From TMED27 sp037969235 (GTDB lineage Bacteria; Pseudomonadota; Alphaproteobacteria; Micavibrionales; Micavibrionaceae): 64,000 nucleotides of DNA. The notes below the pieces were generated by a model. That model worked only from the letters and a program-made list of their open reading frames with translations, did no database searches and was not told the origin of the DNA. Positions 43,734 through 51,676 of this stretch are shown here, piece after piece. How positions within the stretch are numbered: the first letter of the stretch is position 1; each line of letters opens with the position of its first letter. A program made the position numbers and the translations under genes. The stretch covers positions 1 through 64,000 of the forward strand of contig JBBKXA010000091.1 in the NCBI GenBank assembly GCA_037969235.1, given 5' to 3'.

Positions 43734-45800
43734 TCACGCCGCATCAACAAATTCATATATTGGCTTCATGTGTAATTGCTTATGAATCTTTTCGAAATAT
43801 TGCGCTTTCAAGCGTTCGTTATCATATCCGTACGTCTCAGGCGTATTGATCGCCTTGCCGTTTAAAATCTGTGATGTAGGCTTTTCTGCCCGTTTACCAT
43901 TGGGCGTTTTTAACACATAAGGCACACCGATAATCTCATGTGGACAACATAACCGCCCGACGCTGTCAGAAATAATCGCTTTAATCTGCGCTTTTAAGCC
44001 CTCATCCATTTGAACACCATCCTTAAACACAACAAACAACGCCGTATGATCGCCGCCTTGCGCATCTTTGAAACTCGCCGCAAGCGTATCAACGATAAGA
44101 CCGCGCAGATCAGAGTGCTCTAACGCATCATAAATTTGTTGCGTACCAATACGTACACCACCTTGATTCAAGGTTGTATCTGAACGCCCCTCAACAATAA
44201 TCTGATCTTGGCTATATTTCACCGCATCCCCATGCCTCCAAACGGGCGGATCACACTTAAAATGCCTAAAATATTCACCGTGAAAACGGCTGCCATCCGC
44301 ATCATTCCAAAAACACAAAGGTCGTGAAGCAAAAGGCTTTGTAATCACCAATTCTCCAACTTCATTATCCTCCACGCGCTCACCCGCATCATTCCAAATC
44401 TCAACCGCCATCCCTAAAACCGCGCCTTTCAGATGCCCGGCAATCGTGGCCGTAAAGGGATTACCCATCGTATAACATCCTACAAAATCCGTGCCCCCGC
44501 ATACGCCATCAATACTCATATCCGCTTTAATGTGCTCATGCACATATTCAAACCCTTCTGGCGAAAGCACCGATCCCGTGTACATGATGCTCCGCAAAGC
44601 CGAGAGATCAAAGGCCTCCCCTCTGACATTATTCTTTGCCCAAACATCACCAATAATGGCCGCCGCGGTGCCCAAATGTGTACACCCGTAATCGCTGGCA
44701 AATTGTAATTGTGCCCCTGCATCGGGATAAGCAGGATTACCGTCATAAATCATCAACGTTGCACCTTGCGCCAAACCACTCGCGAGCCAATTAAACATCA
44801 TCCAACTGGTTGTTGAATGAAAAAACACGCGATCACCTGCGCGCACATCACATTGAAGCTGATGTTCAATTGTGTGCTTAATCAAAGTACCCCCTACGCC
44901 ATGCACAAAGCATTTCGGCGAACCGGTACTACCCGAAGAAAATAAAATCGCCAGTGGATGATTAAAATCACGTGGAATATATATAATTTCACTTGGGTGT
45001 ACGTCTTTTAACAGACTGTCCGCGTCTAACACATTGCCCTTTAAATCATCATTTTTTACAGCCTGTCCCAGATGCTTTAAATTCGGTATAATGATGGTAT
45101 GCTCAATAGATTTTACGCTACATTGCAACGCTTTCACAACATCGCGCCGATCTTGAATTTCTCCACTTTGGCCGATTTTAGCCATATGTACATACCCGTC
45201 CACCGCGATTAAAATTTTCGGTTGGATCTGCTCAAATCGAGCGCTCACCGCTTGCGCCCCCATCTCTACACCCACCGATGAAAACACCGCACCCACTTGT
45301 GCACATGCCATCATCAGAATATACGCCTCCGGGATATGCGGCAAATACGTGGCCACCCGATCACTATCACCCACGCCGTAACGCTCCAAAATTTGCACCC
45401 ATTGGCTAACGCGATTATACAAATCGCGCCAGCTCAAAACTTGATCTTCATCCCGTCCCGCCACACGCGAAATTATCGCGGGCTCATCTGGATGAGTTTC
45501 ATAACGCGCCAGCATATTTTCAGCAAAAGAAATACGCGCGTCTTTGAAAAAAACCGCGTCTAATATTGAATCAGGGTGCTCAATTGTACATGTCCCACGC
45601 ACCCCTTTTATATTGCAAAAATCCCACACGCATTCATGAAACAATGCCGCATGCTCCACCGACCATATTTGAAGTTTTTTATAAGCATCAGCGCCTACCG
45701 CGCCAAAATTCACATTGTGGCGTTCACAAACATAATCAATAAAGCCAGAAAGCCGCGATGATTGCGTCTGCGCTTGTGATGGTATTCGCAACATTTTCAT
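43734..45800 (-). CDS. Acetoacetyl-CoA synthetase
   Basis: A 688-residue adenylate-forming enzyme, the length and layout of acetoacetate-CoA ligases. The AMP-binding P-loop is ILFSSGSTGSPKCFVHG; further motifs are MMFNWLASGLAQGATLMIYDG, VCGGTDFVGCY and RSDTTLNQGGVRIGTQQIY. The N-terminus (WSVEHAALFHECVWDFCNI) and C-terminus (TPNGKRAEKPTSQILNGK with the catalytic Lys) fit. It activates acetoacetate, for instance in ketone-body or PHB-cycle use. Divergent from the DsbD-like gene. Confidence 0.93.
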   Translation of the reverse strand: MKMLRIPSQAQTQSSRLSGFIDYVCERHNVNFGAVGADAYKKLQIWSVEHAALFHECVWDFCNIKGVRGTCTIEHPDSILDAVFFKDARISFAENMLARYETHPDEPAIISRVAGRDEDQVLSWRDLYNRVSQWVQILERYGVGDSDRVATYLPHIPEAYILMMACAQVGAVFSSVGVEMGAQAVSARFEQIQPKILIAVDGYVHMAKIGQSGEIQDRRDVVKALQCSVKSIEHTIIIPNLKHLGQAVKNDDLKGNVLDADSLLKDVHPSEIIYIPRDFNHPLAILFSSGSTGSPKCFVHGVGGTLIKHTIEHQLQCDVRAGDRVFFHSTTSWMMFNWLASGLAQGATLMIYDGNPAYPDAGAQLQFASDYGCTHLGTAAAIIGDVWAKNNVRGEAFDLSALRSIMYTGSVLSPEGFEYVHEHIKADMSIDGVCGGTDFVGCYTMGNPFTATIAGHLKGAVLGMAVEIWNDAGERVEDNEVGELVITKPFASRPLCFWNDADGSRFHGEYFRHFKCDPPVWRHGDAVKYSQDQIIVEGRSDTTLNQGGVRIGTQQIYDALEHSDLRGLIVDTLAASFKDAQGGDHTALFVVFKDGVQMDEGLKAQIKAIISDSVGRLCCPHEIIGVPYVLKTPNGKRAEKPTSQILNGKAINTPETYGYDNERLKAQYFEKIHKQLHMKPIYEFVDAA

Positions 45801-45819
45801 GATAATTTAGCCCTGCTTA

Positions 45820-45858
45820 TTGTCGCCCATTAGGTTTTTTGTAACATTTTACAAACCT
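45820..45858 (+). promoter_or_regulatory. Candidate promoter overlapped by a palindrome, upstream of the DsbD-like gene
   Basis: TTGTCG (45820-45825) and TAACAT (45842-45847) are 16 bp apart. An interrupted inverted repeat, AGGTTT...GTAA and TTACAAACCT (45832-45858), covers the -10. It could be an operator. Located 62-100 bp before the ATG. Confidence 0.3.
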
Positions 45859-45919
45859 TAGACGAATTCATCAATAATGTTAATGCGTTAATCTTTTTGA
45901 AAGTTAAGTTTATAAAATC

Positions 45920-48067
45920 ATGAAAAATTTATTTTTAAGCCTACTATTTTTCTGTGTCCTGATGCTCTCCCCCGCATCATATGCGCAGCAGAGCGAAAAC
46001 CACGTTAAAATTCGCCTCCTCGCCGAACATGCCTCCGTAAAAGGCGGCGAAGAAATCTGGATCGGTACAGAGCAAATGATTGATCCGCATTGGCATACCT
46101 ACTGGAAAAACCCTGGCGATTCGGGCACCGCAACGCAAATAAAATGGGATATGCCTGATGACTTTCTAATCAGCGATATTCAATGGCCAACCCCGCAAAA
46201 AATTCAATATGGCCCCTTGCTGAACTACGGCTATGAGCAACAGGTTATTCTCTTGCAAAAACTCACTTTGCCCAAGGATCTCCCTCGAGGTAAAATAACC
46301 CTCACCGCTGATGTCGAAGTTTTGGTGTGCAAGGAAGAATGCATTCCCGAATATGGCACGTACACCCTAATTCTAAACGGCGAGAACGCGGCAAATGAAG
46401 AAAACAGCGCTTATCTTGAAGCCGCCCGTCAGCTTTTGCCAATACATAATGATTGGCCCCTGTTTTTCGATGTCGACGAACAAAATTTTTCTCTCAAAAT
46501 CACCATCCCTGCACACTTAAGAAGCCATATTCAACTTGATAGCGTCAAATATTTCCCCGCCGATTGGGGCACATTGGCCAATGCTGAAAAACCAACCGCA
46601 ACGATGAATGGAGAACAACTGATCCTCACGCAAATGCGTGGACAACGCCCTATCGAAAAACTCGAATCCTTAACAGGTGTCTTGCAATTTGCTGCAAACA
46701 CTTCCGATAGCCAAAGCGAGAGCACATATAACATTAACATCAAAGCTACGCCATCATGGATGGAAAGCCCAGCGGGCGCAGTCATATCCGAAGTGATGCA
46801 AGTCATGGAATATCCAGAACAAGGTGAATTAAATTTCTTTAAAGCCCTCATCCTAGCTATTCTTGGCGGAATGATTCTCAATCTCATGCCCTGCGTTTTC
46901 CCCGTTCTATCCATCAAAGCTTTAAGCCTTGTAAAAATCGCCGCAAAAAGTCCAAAACTTGCCAAAGCGCATGGTCTTTCATACACCGCAGGCGTCATCG
47001 CTAGTTTTGTATTGATCGCTGCAATTCTAATTACATTGCGCGCTGGTGGTGCGCAATTAGGCTGGGGATTCCAACTCCAAAATCCAATCATTATCACATT
47101 ATTAGGATATTTACTCTTTGTAATCGGCCTCAACCTTATGGGGTTCTTCGAATTCAGCAGTCGTTTTAACAATGTCGGCGGTGGCTTAGCCCAAAAAGAC
47201 GGTCTTACAGGGTCGTTTTTCACAGGTGTTCTGGCGACACTCGTAGCTGCACCATGCACCGCCCCGTTAATGGCAGGCGCCATAGGTTTTGCACTCATAC
47301 AATCACCATTCATTGCGCTCGTGATTTTCTCCGCCCTTGGTTTGGGACTAGCCTTGCCTTATTTGGCATTATCATTCATGCCAAACTTGCAAGCGCGAAT
47401 GCCAAAACCCGGCGCTTGGATGAGCGTATTCAAACAAATCCTCGCCTTCCCAATGTTTATTGCGGCCCTATGGATGTTTTGGATTTTAGCGCAGCAAGTT
47501 GATGTCACAAGCGCAAGCGCCGCTTTATTGGGTGCCATTTTAATCACAATAGCGCTGTGGCTTTTAAAATTCAGCAACTTGAAATCATCTAAAAAATTCA
47601 TTTTACGCATATTAGCCATCACATTAATTGTTATATCAACTGCGTTTATCCCGCTTACTTTCCCCTCAAAGCCATCACTGCATGATAAATACATGGTCAT
47701 CAAGGGATTTGGCGATACCTTTAGCCAAAGCGCGCTTGATAAAGCTTTAGAAGGAGACGACCCTATATTCACCGAAATGACCGCCGCATGGTGCATCACA
47801 TGCAAGGTCAATCACAAAATTGCAATAAATATCGATAGCACCAAAGCCCTGTTCGCCGAGCATAATGTGCGGTATTTAATCGGCGATTGGACAAACGAAG
47901 ATCCCGAAATTACGAAATACCTCCAAAAACATGGACGAAACGGTGTGCCGCTCTATGTTTTTTATGGGTCGCGCGATGATGTAACCAAACAGCGTCCTGC
48001 ACCGAAACTATTGCCACAGGTCTTAACACCAACGATTATTAAAAAAATTGTTGAAGACAAACCCTAA
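45920..48067 (+). CDS. DsbD/ScsB-type thiol:disulfide interchange reductase
   Basis: 715 residues. A signal peptide (to YAQ) is followed by an N-terminal periplasmic domain with a Cys pair in LVCKEECIPEYG. The central membrane domain of eight helices holds the electron-relay cysteines in NLMPCVFPVLS and AAPCTAPLM. A C-terminal thioredoxin-like domain has WCITCK. This three-part layout matches DsbD; the N-terminal domain start (WHTYWKNPGDSGTATQIKWD) is the ScsB variety. It carries reducing power from cytoplasmic thioredoxin to periplasmic partners. The next gene, a redoxin, is 25 bp on. Confidence 0.92.
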   Translation: MKNLFLSLLFFCVLMLSPASYAQQSENHVKIRLLAEHASVKGGEEIWIGTEQMIDPHWHTYWKNPGDSGTATQIKWDMPDDFLISDIQWPTPQKIQYGPLLNYGYEQQVILLQKLTLPKDLPRGKITLTADVEVLVCKEECIPEYGTYTLILNGENAANEENSAYLEAARQLLPIHNDWPLFFDVDEQNFSLKITIPAHLRSHIQLDSVKYFPADWGTLANAEKPTATMNGEQLILTQMRGQRPIEKLESLTGVLQFAANTSDSQSESTYNINIKATPSWMESPAGAVISEVMQVMEYPEQGELNFFKALILAILGGMILNLMPCVFPVLSIKALSLVKIAAKSPKLAKAHGLSYTAGVIASFVLIAAILITLRAGGAQLGWGFQLQNPIIITLLGYLLFVIGLNLMGFFEFSSRFNNVGGGLAQKDGLTGSFFTGVLATLVAAPCTAPLMAGAIGFALIQSPFIALVIFSALGLGLALPYLALSFMPNLQARMPKPGAWMSVFKQILAFPMFIAALWMFWILAQQVDVTSASAALLGAILITIALWLLKFSNLKSSKKFILRILAITLIVISTAFIPLTFPSKPSLHDKYMVIKGFGDTFSQSALDKALEGDDPIFTEMTAAWCITCKVNHKIAINIDSTKALFAEHNVRYLIGDWTNEDPEITKYLQKHGRNGVPLYVFYGSRDDVTKQRPAPKLLPQVLTPTIIKKIVEDKP

Positions 48068-48092
48068 CGTTGAAAATAAAAAGGACACCATC

Positions 48093-48701
48093 ATGAATAA
48101 AATATTCGCATATCTCATGGCTGTATTTGTACTCGCCTTCGCGGCAATGCCCGTACATGCCGCCGTTGAAATCGGCCAACCAGCTCCAGAAATTTCGGCC
48201 AAAGACACAAATGGTAACGATTTTAAACTCAGCGATCATAAAGGCAAAATCGTCGTTTTAGAATGGACAAATCACCACTGCCCATTCGTGATAAAACACT
48301 ACAGCACCAAAAACATGCAAAATGTTCAAGCCAAAGCCAAAGAACAAGGCGTAGAATGGGTAACAATCGTATCATCCGCCGCGGGTAAGCAAGGCAATGT
48401 AACCGCCGAAGAAGCCAACACCATAGTAACGGAGCAAGGCGCAACCATATCTGCCAAAATCCTTGATGAAAGCGGCGAAATTGGCAAACTATATGATGCA
48501 AAAACAACGCCGCATATGTTCGTGATCGATACCGAAGGCAACGTAGCCTACGCCGGTGCCATTGATGACAAATCTAGCCCCAATCCCGCCACCATCGAAG
48601 GCGCAGACAACTATGTGCTAAACGCAATCGCAAGCTTACAAGCTGGTGAAACCGTTAAAACGACACAAACGCAACCTTATGGATGCGCTGTAAAATATTA
48701 A
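48093..48701 (+). CDS. Exported redoxin (AhpC/TSA-like)
   Basis: About 202 residues with a signal peptide (to VHA, about residue 23). The redoxin fold begins AVEIGQPAPEISAKDTNG and has WTNHHCPFV in the active-site position: one Cys in place of a CxxC. The C-terminus PYGCAVKY supplies a conserved second Cys. Relatives are annotated as thioredoxin-like or peroxiredoxin-like proteins without a known role. Position after the DsbD-like reductase suggests it may receive electrons from it. AAGGA precedes ATG 48093; the frame is open to 48048 but that start lacks the signal layout. Confidence 0.87.
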   Translation: MNKIFAYLMAVFVLAFAAMPVHAAVEIGQPAPEISAKDTNGNDFKLSDHKGKIVVLEWTNHHCPFVIKHYSTKNMQNVQAKAKEQGVEWVTIVSSAAGKQGNVTAEEANTIVTEQGATISAKILDESGEIGKLYDAKTTPHMFVIDTEGNVAYAGAIDDKSSPNPATIEGADNYVLNAIASLQAGETVKTTQTQPYGCAVKY

Positions 48702-48718
48702 TACATAGCCACACAAAT

Positions 48719-48751
48719 CAAACCGCTCTTACTTTTAAGGGCGGTTTTTTT
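48719..48751 (+). terminator. Rho-independent terminator after the redoxin gene
   Basis: AAACCGC-T-CTTA and TAAG-G-GCGGTTT pair around a 4-nt loop (one internal mismatch), followed by a T-run. Confidence 0.9.
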
Positions 48752-48776
48752 ATGGCCTACTCCAATAGTCACTATC

Positions 48777-48805
48777 TTGTCAGAATCAAGAACATCCCGT
48801 ATGAT
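48777..48805 (+). promoter_or_regulatory. Promoter of the PAS histidine kinase gene
   Basis: TTGTCA (48777-48782), 17 bp, TATGAT (48800-48805): close to the sigma70 consensus, directly after the terminator of the previous unit and about 41 bp before the ATG. Confidence 0.55.
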
Positions 48806-48846
48806 GAAATAACGATTCGCATATTCAGATTGAAGAGTTTCCTTCC

Positions 48847-50469
48847 ATGTTCGCGCTCAAGAAAAAAAATTCAGGAATAAATATTGCGTTATTAGCGCAA
48901 AAACCCGCGGACAATGAAAATTTATCTCTAACAGGCAAAAAAAACTCTACCATTCAAGTCGACAATTTTAACAGCCGTGACTACGAAACGATGTTCAGCA
49001 TGTCAAAAGATGCGCTGGTGAGTGTGAATGATTTTGGTGAGATCATTAAATGCAACAAAGCATTTTTAACACTCAATGGCTTTGATACAACCACTCTAGA
49101 AGGCATGCATTTTTTAGATCTGTTCACCGAAGCCGACCGTAAATTCATGCGAAGCACCATTCAAACACTCGCCACCACTGAAAATACTCTCGAGGCACCA
49201 GGCTTTGCCTTCGAAGCTCAAATGCGCACCGCGGATGATTCCACCGTAAACATGCATTGGAATATTTGTCTTCGTGACGAAACCCTATATTGTAAAGGCC
49301 GCGATATTGGTGCAACGACGCGTCAAAGCCAAGCATTGAACCGTCGTGAGAAGCAACTGGCGCAAGCTGAATCTATTGGCCGCATGGGGCACTGGAATTG
49401 GGTTGTCGGCAAAGAAGCCATCGAATGGAGCGACGAAATATATCGCATTTTCGGCGTTGAAAAAGGATCATTTGCACCGACATTGCAAGCCTTGGAAAAC
49501 CTTGTGCATCGTGAAGACCGCGCCCGTTTCAACCAAGCTCTTCACCGCGCGATCATCGAAGAAAATAACTATGACATGGAATTTCGCATTTGCCGCGATG
49601 ACGGTGAAACGCGCCATATCCGTTGCGAAGGGCGATGCGCCTTTGATGATGAGGGCGAAGTGATAGCCCTTTACGGCATGATGCAAGATATGACGGAACG
49701 CATTTTATATGAACGTGATCTGCGTAGTGCCAAAGATCAGGCCGAACAAGCCTACGCCGCACGCACGCAATTTCTCGCCAACATGTCCCATGAATTAAGG
49801 ACGCCGCTCAATGCCATCATAGGTTTTTCCGAAATGATGCAGCGTCAGCTATTAGGGCCCATCGGCACCGAAAAATATCTGGAATATATTGGCGGCATTC
49901 GCGAAAGCGGCGAACATCTGCTTGATCTCATTAGTGATATTCTTGATATGTCCAAAATCGAAGCTGGTAAATACGACCTCGCCTTCGAAAAAGTCAACAT
50001 TGCCAAAGTGTTCAAACTCACTTTGCATATGGTTGAAGCACGCGCCCAAGATGCGGGTGTACGTATCAAAATGGATAATATATCAGAAGATTTATGCATC
50101 ATCGCGGATCGGCGTGCAATTTTGCAAATCGTCCTCAATATCGCATCCAACGCCGTAAAGTTTACTAAAAAAGGCGGCGAGGTGTTTATGAGCGTGCAAG
50201 AGCGTGAAGACCATATTTTGCTCAAAATCACCGATACAGGCGTAGGCATCCCCGCACACAAAATTGCCAGTGTGACCAAACCATTCGAACAAGTTTCATC
50301 TTCTTATGCCCGCGAACATAGTGGCTCTGGCCTTGGTCTATCTATCACCAAAGATTTAACCGAAATGCATGGTGGATCGCTCTACATCGAATCTAGGCTC
50401 GGCGAAGGCACAAGCGTCAGTGTACGTCTCCCTAAAGACGCCAGCAAAAAAATAAAAAATAGCGTTTAA
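48847..50469 (+). CDS. Cytoplasmic PAS-PAS sensor histidine kinase
   Basis: 540 residues without a membrane segment. Two PAS domains lie at about 47-160 and 178-285 (the second ends GMMQDMTERI). The HisKA box FLANMSHELRTPLNAIIGF has the phosphorylated His at 315. The HATPase domain shows N box (IASNAVKF), G1 (DTGVGI) and G2 (GSGLGLSI). No receiver domain is fused and no response regulator is adjacent, so the partner is unknown. The last four bases overlap the end of the convergent gene. Confidence 0.92.
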   Translation: MFALKKKNSGINIALLAQKPADNENLSLTGKKNSTIQVDNFNSRDYETMFSMSKDALVSVNDFGEIIKCNKAFLTLNGFDTTTLEGMHFLDLFTEADRKFMRSTIQTLATTENTLEAPGFAFEAQMRTADDSTVNMHWNICLRDETLYCKGRDIGATTRQSQALNRREKQLAQAESIGRMGHWNWVVGKEAIEWSDEIYRIFGVEKGSFAPTLQALENLVHREDRARFNQALHRAIIEENNYDMEFRICRDDGETRHIRCEGRCAFDDEGEVIALYGMMQDMTERILYERDLRSAKDQAEQAYAARTQFLANMSHELRTPLNAIIGFSEMMQRQLLGPIGTEKYLEYIGGIRESGEHLLDLISDILDMSKIEAGKYDLAFEKVNIAKVFKLTLHMVEARAQDAGVRIKMDNISEDLCIIADRRAILQIVLNIASNAVKFTKKGGEVFMSVQEREDHILLKITDTGVGIPAHKIASVTKPFEQVSSSYAREHSGSGLGLSITKDLTEMHGGSLYIESRLGEGTSVSVRLPKDASKKIKNSV

Positions 50470-51389
50470 ATTTTGCCCGATCCGAATAATGAAAGCGTAT
50501 AATCTTCCGCTTCCATACACGCCTTTAAGCCCTCACGGAAATTTTTATATTTAAGCTCATAGCCTAGCGCATTAGTAATCTTTTCGCTACGTACACGCTT
50601 GTTATCATTATAGAAACTACGTGCCATCAGCGATAACTCTGCCAATTCAAAATCAATGATCGGCGGGACAGGCCGTCCCAATAATTCACAACCATACGCA
50701 ATAACTTCATGACTTGGTGCGGGCTCACAATCGCTCAAATTATATATGCCACTGCTATCTTCCACATCAAAAGACGCCATAATCGCACCCGCTACATCTT
50801 CAACGTGAATACGATTAAAAATATGCCCTTCTTTTTCAACACGCTTTGCCACGCCTGCGCGAATAGAATCCAACGCACTTCGCCCTGGGCCGTAAATCCC
50901 CGCAAGGCGAAAAATATGCAATGGCAAATTATGGTTTTCCGCCAATGATATCCATTGATCTTCCGCTTTTAATCGCCGTTGGCTTCGCTCATTTGTGGGC
51001 ATTGGCGGGCAATTTTCATCCACCCACGCCCCTTGACGGTGACCATAAACACCAATCGTCGATAAATACCCAATCCATTGCAAATTTTTCATCGCCGCAA
51101 TATCATCGGCATAACGCATAAATACTGGATCACCATCCGCATCTGGCGGCGTAGAAATCAGTAAATGCGTAGCATCTCGCAATATATATCCCGCATCCGC
51201 CAAGGGTTTTTCCTGATCATATAAATAGGCACGCACACCCCGATTTTGCATCGCCTTTTTCTTATCGCTATCGCGCGTTGTCCCGGCGATATCCCATTCA
51301 GGCATGGTTTGCAATGCATGCCCCAAATAATCGCAACAATAACCGTAGCCAAAACAAAAAAGGGACTTTTTACTCAATTTTTTCACCAT
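50466..51389 (-). CDS. Extended-SDR NAD(P)-dependent epimerase/reductase (YeeZ-like)
   Basis: 307 residues. The N-terminal Rossmann motif is altered: CFGYGYCCDYLGHAL in place of the usual GxxGxxG. STIGVYGHRQGAWVDE and RLAGIYGPGRSALDSI are the characteristic blocks of the YeeZ-type epimerase branch. Substrate unknown; the altered loop may still bind a dinucleotide because the GxGxxxxxxG spacing is kept. It overlaps the histidine kinase gene tail-to-tail by 4 bp and is divergent from the DotA/TraY genes. Confidence 0.82.
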   Translation of the reverse strand: MVKKLSKKSLFCFGYGYCCDYLGHALQTMPEWDIAGTTRDSDKKKAMQNRGVRAYLYDQEKPLADAGYILRDATHLLISTPPDADGDPVFMRYADDIAAMKNLQWIGYLSTIGVYGHRQGAWVDENCPPMPTNERSQRRLKAEDQWISLAENHNLPLHIFRLAGIYGPGRSALDSIRAGVAKRVEKEGHIFNRIHVEDVAGAIMASFDVEDSSGIYNLSDCEPAPSHEVIAYGCELLGRPVPPIIDFELAELSLMARSFYNDNKRVRSEKITNALGYELKYKNFREGLKACMEAEDYTLSLFGSGKI

Positions 51390-51510
51390 GTCGTATTATT
51401 TAACACTATAGCTGTATAGTGCCGAGCGCAATCATAATACACCCATCATGATTTTTTCAAATCTTTCACTATAAAATCAAAAAAAATCAGAATATTTGAT
51501 AGGAAATTTA

Positions 51511-51519
51511 TGTTATAAT
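51511..51519 (+). promoter_or_regulatory. Extended -10 promoter element before the DotA/TraY genes
   Basis: TGTTATAAT is a perfect extended -10 (TGnTATAAT). No good -35 is seen, as such promoters may allow. It would yield a leader of about 150 nt to the GTG at 51677, including a small GAGG-AACATA-CCTC hairpin. Confidence 0.4.
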
Positions 51520-51676
51520 TGAGGAACATACCTCGAAACGTTAACCTTTTAGTAAGACATTCTTAACACATTTCATATATTATAGTAGCAATAATATCGC
51601 ACAACTGTGTGATGTTCAAAAAACGTAGTGGCGCTAAAGTATTGATTTTAAAGAGAGAAAAACGGGCGAAAACATA

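Noticed and set aside
46531..47313. 260-residue open frame antisense to the DsbD-like gene
   Set aside because: It lies wholly within a well-supported gene and its translation is rich in Pro, Arg and Ser without any domain; it is a shadow frame.
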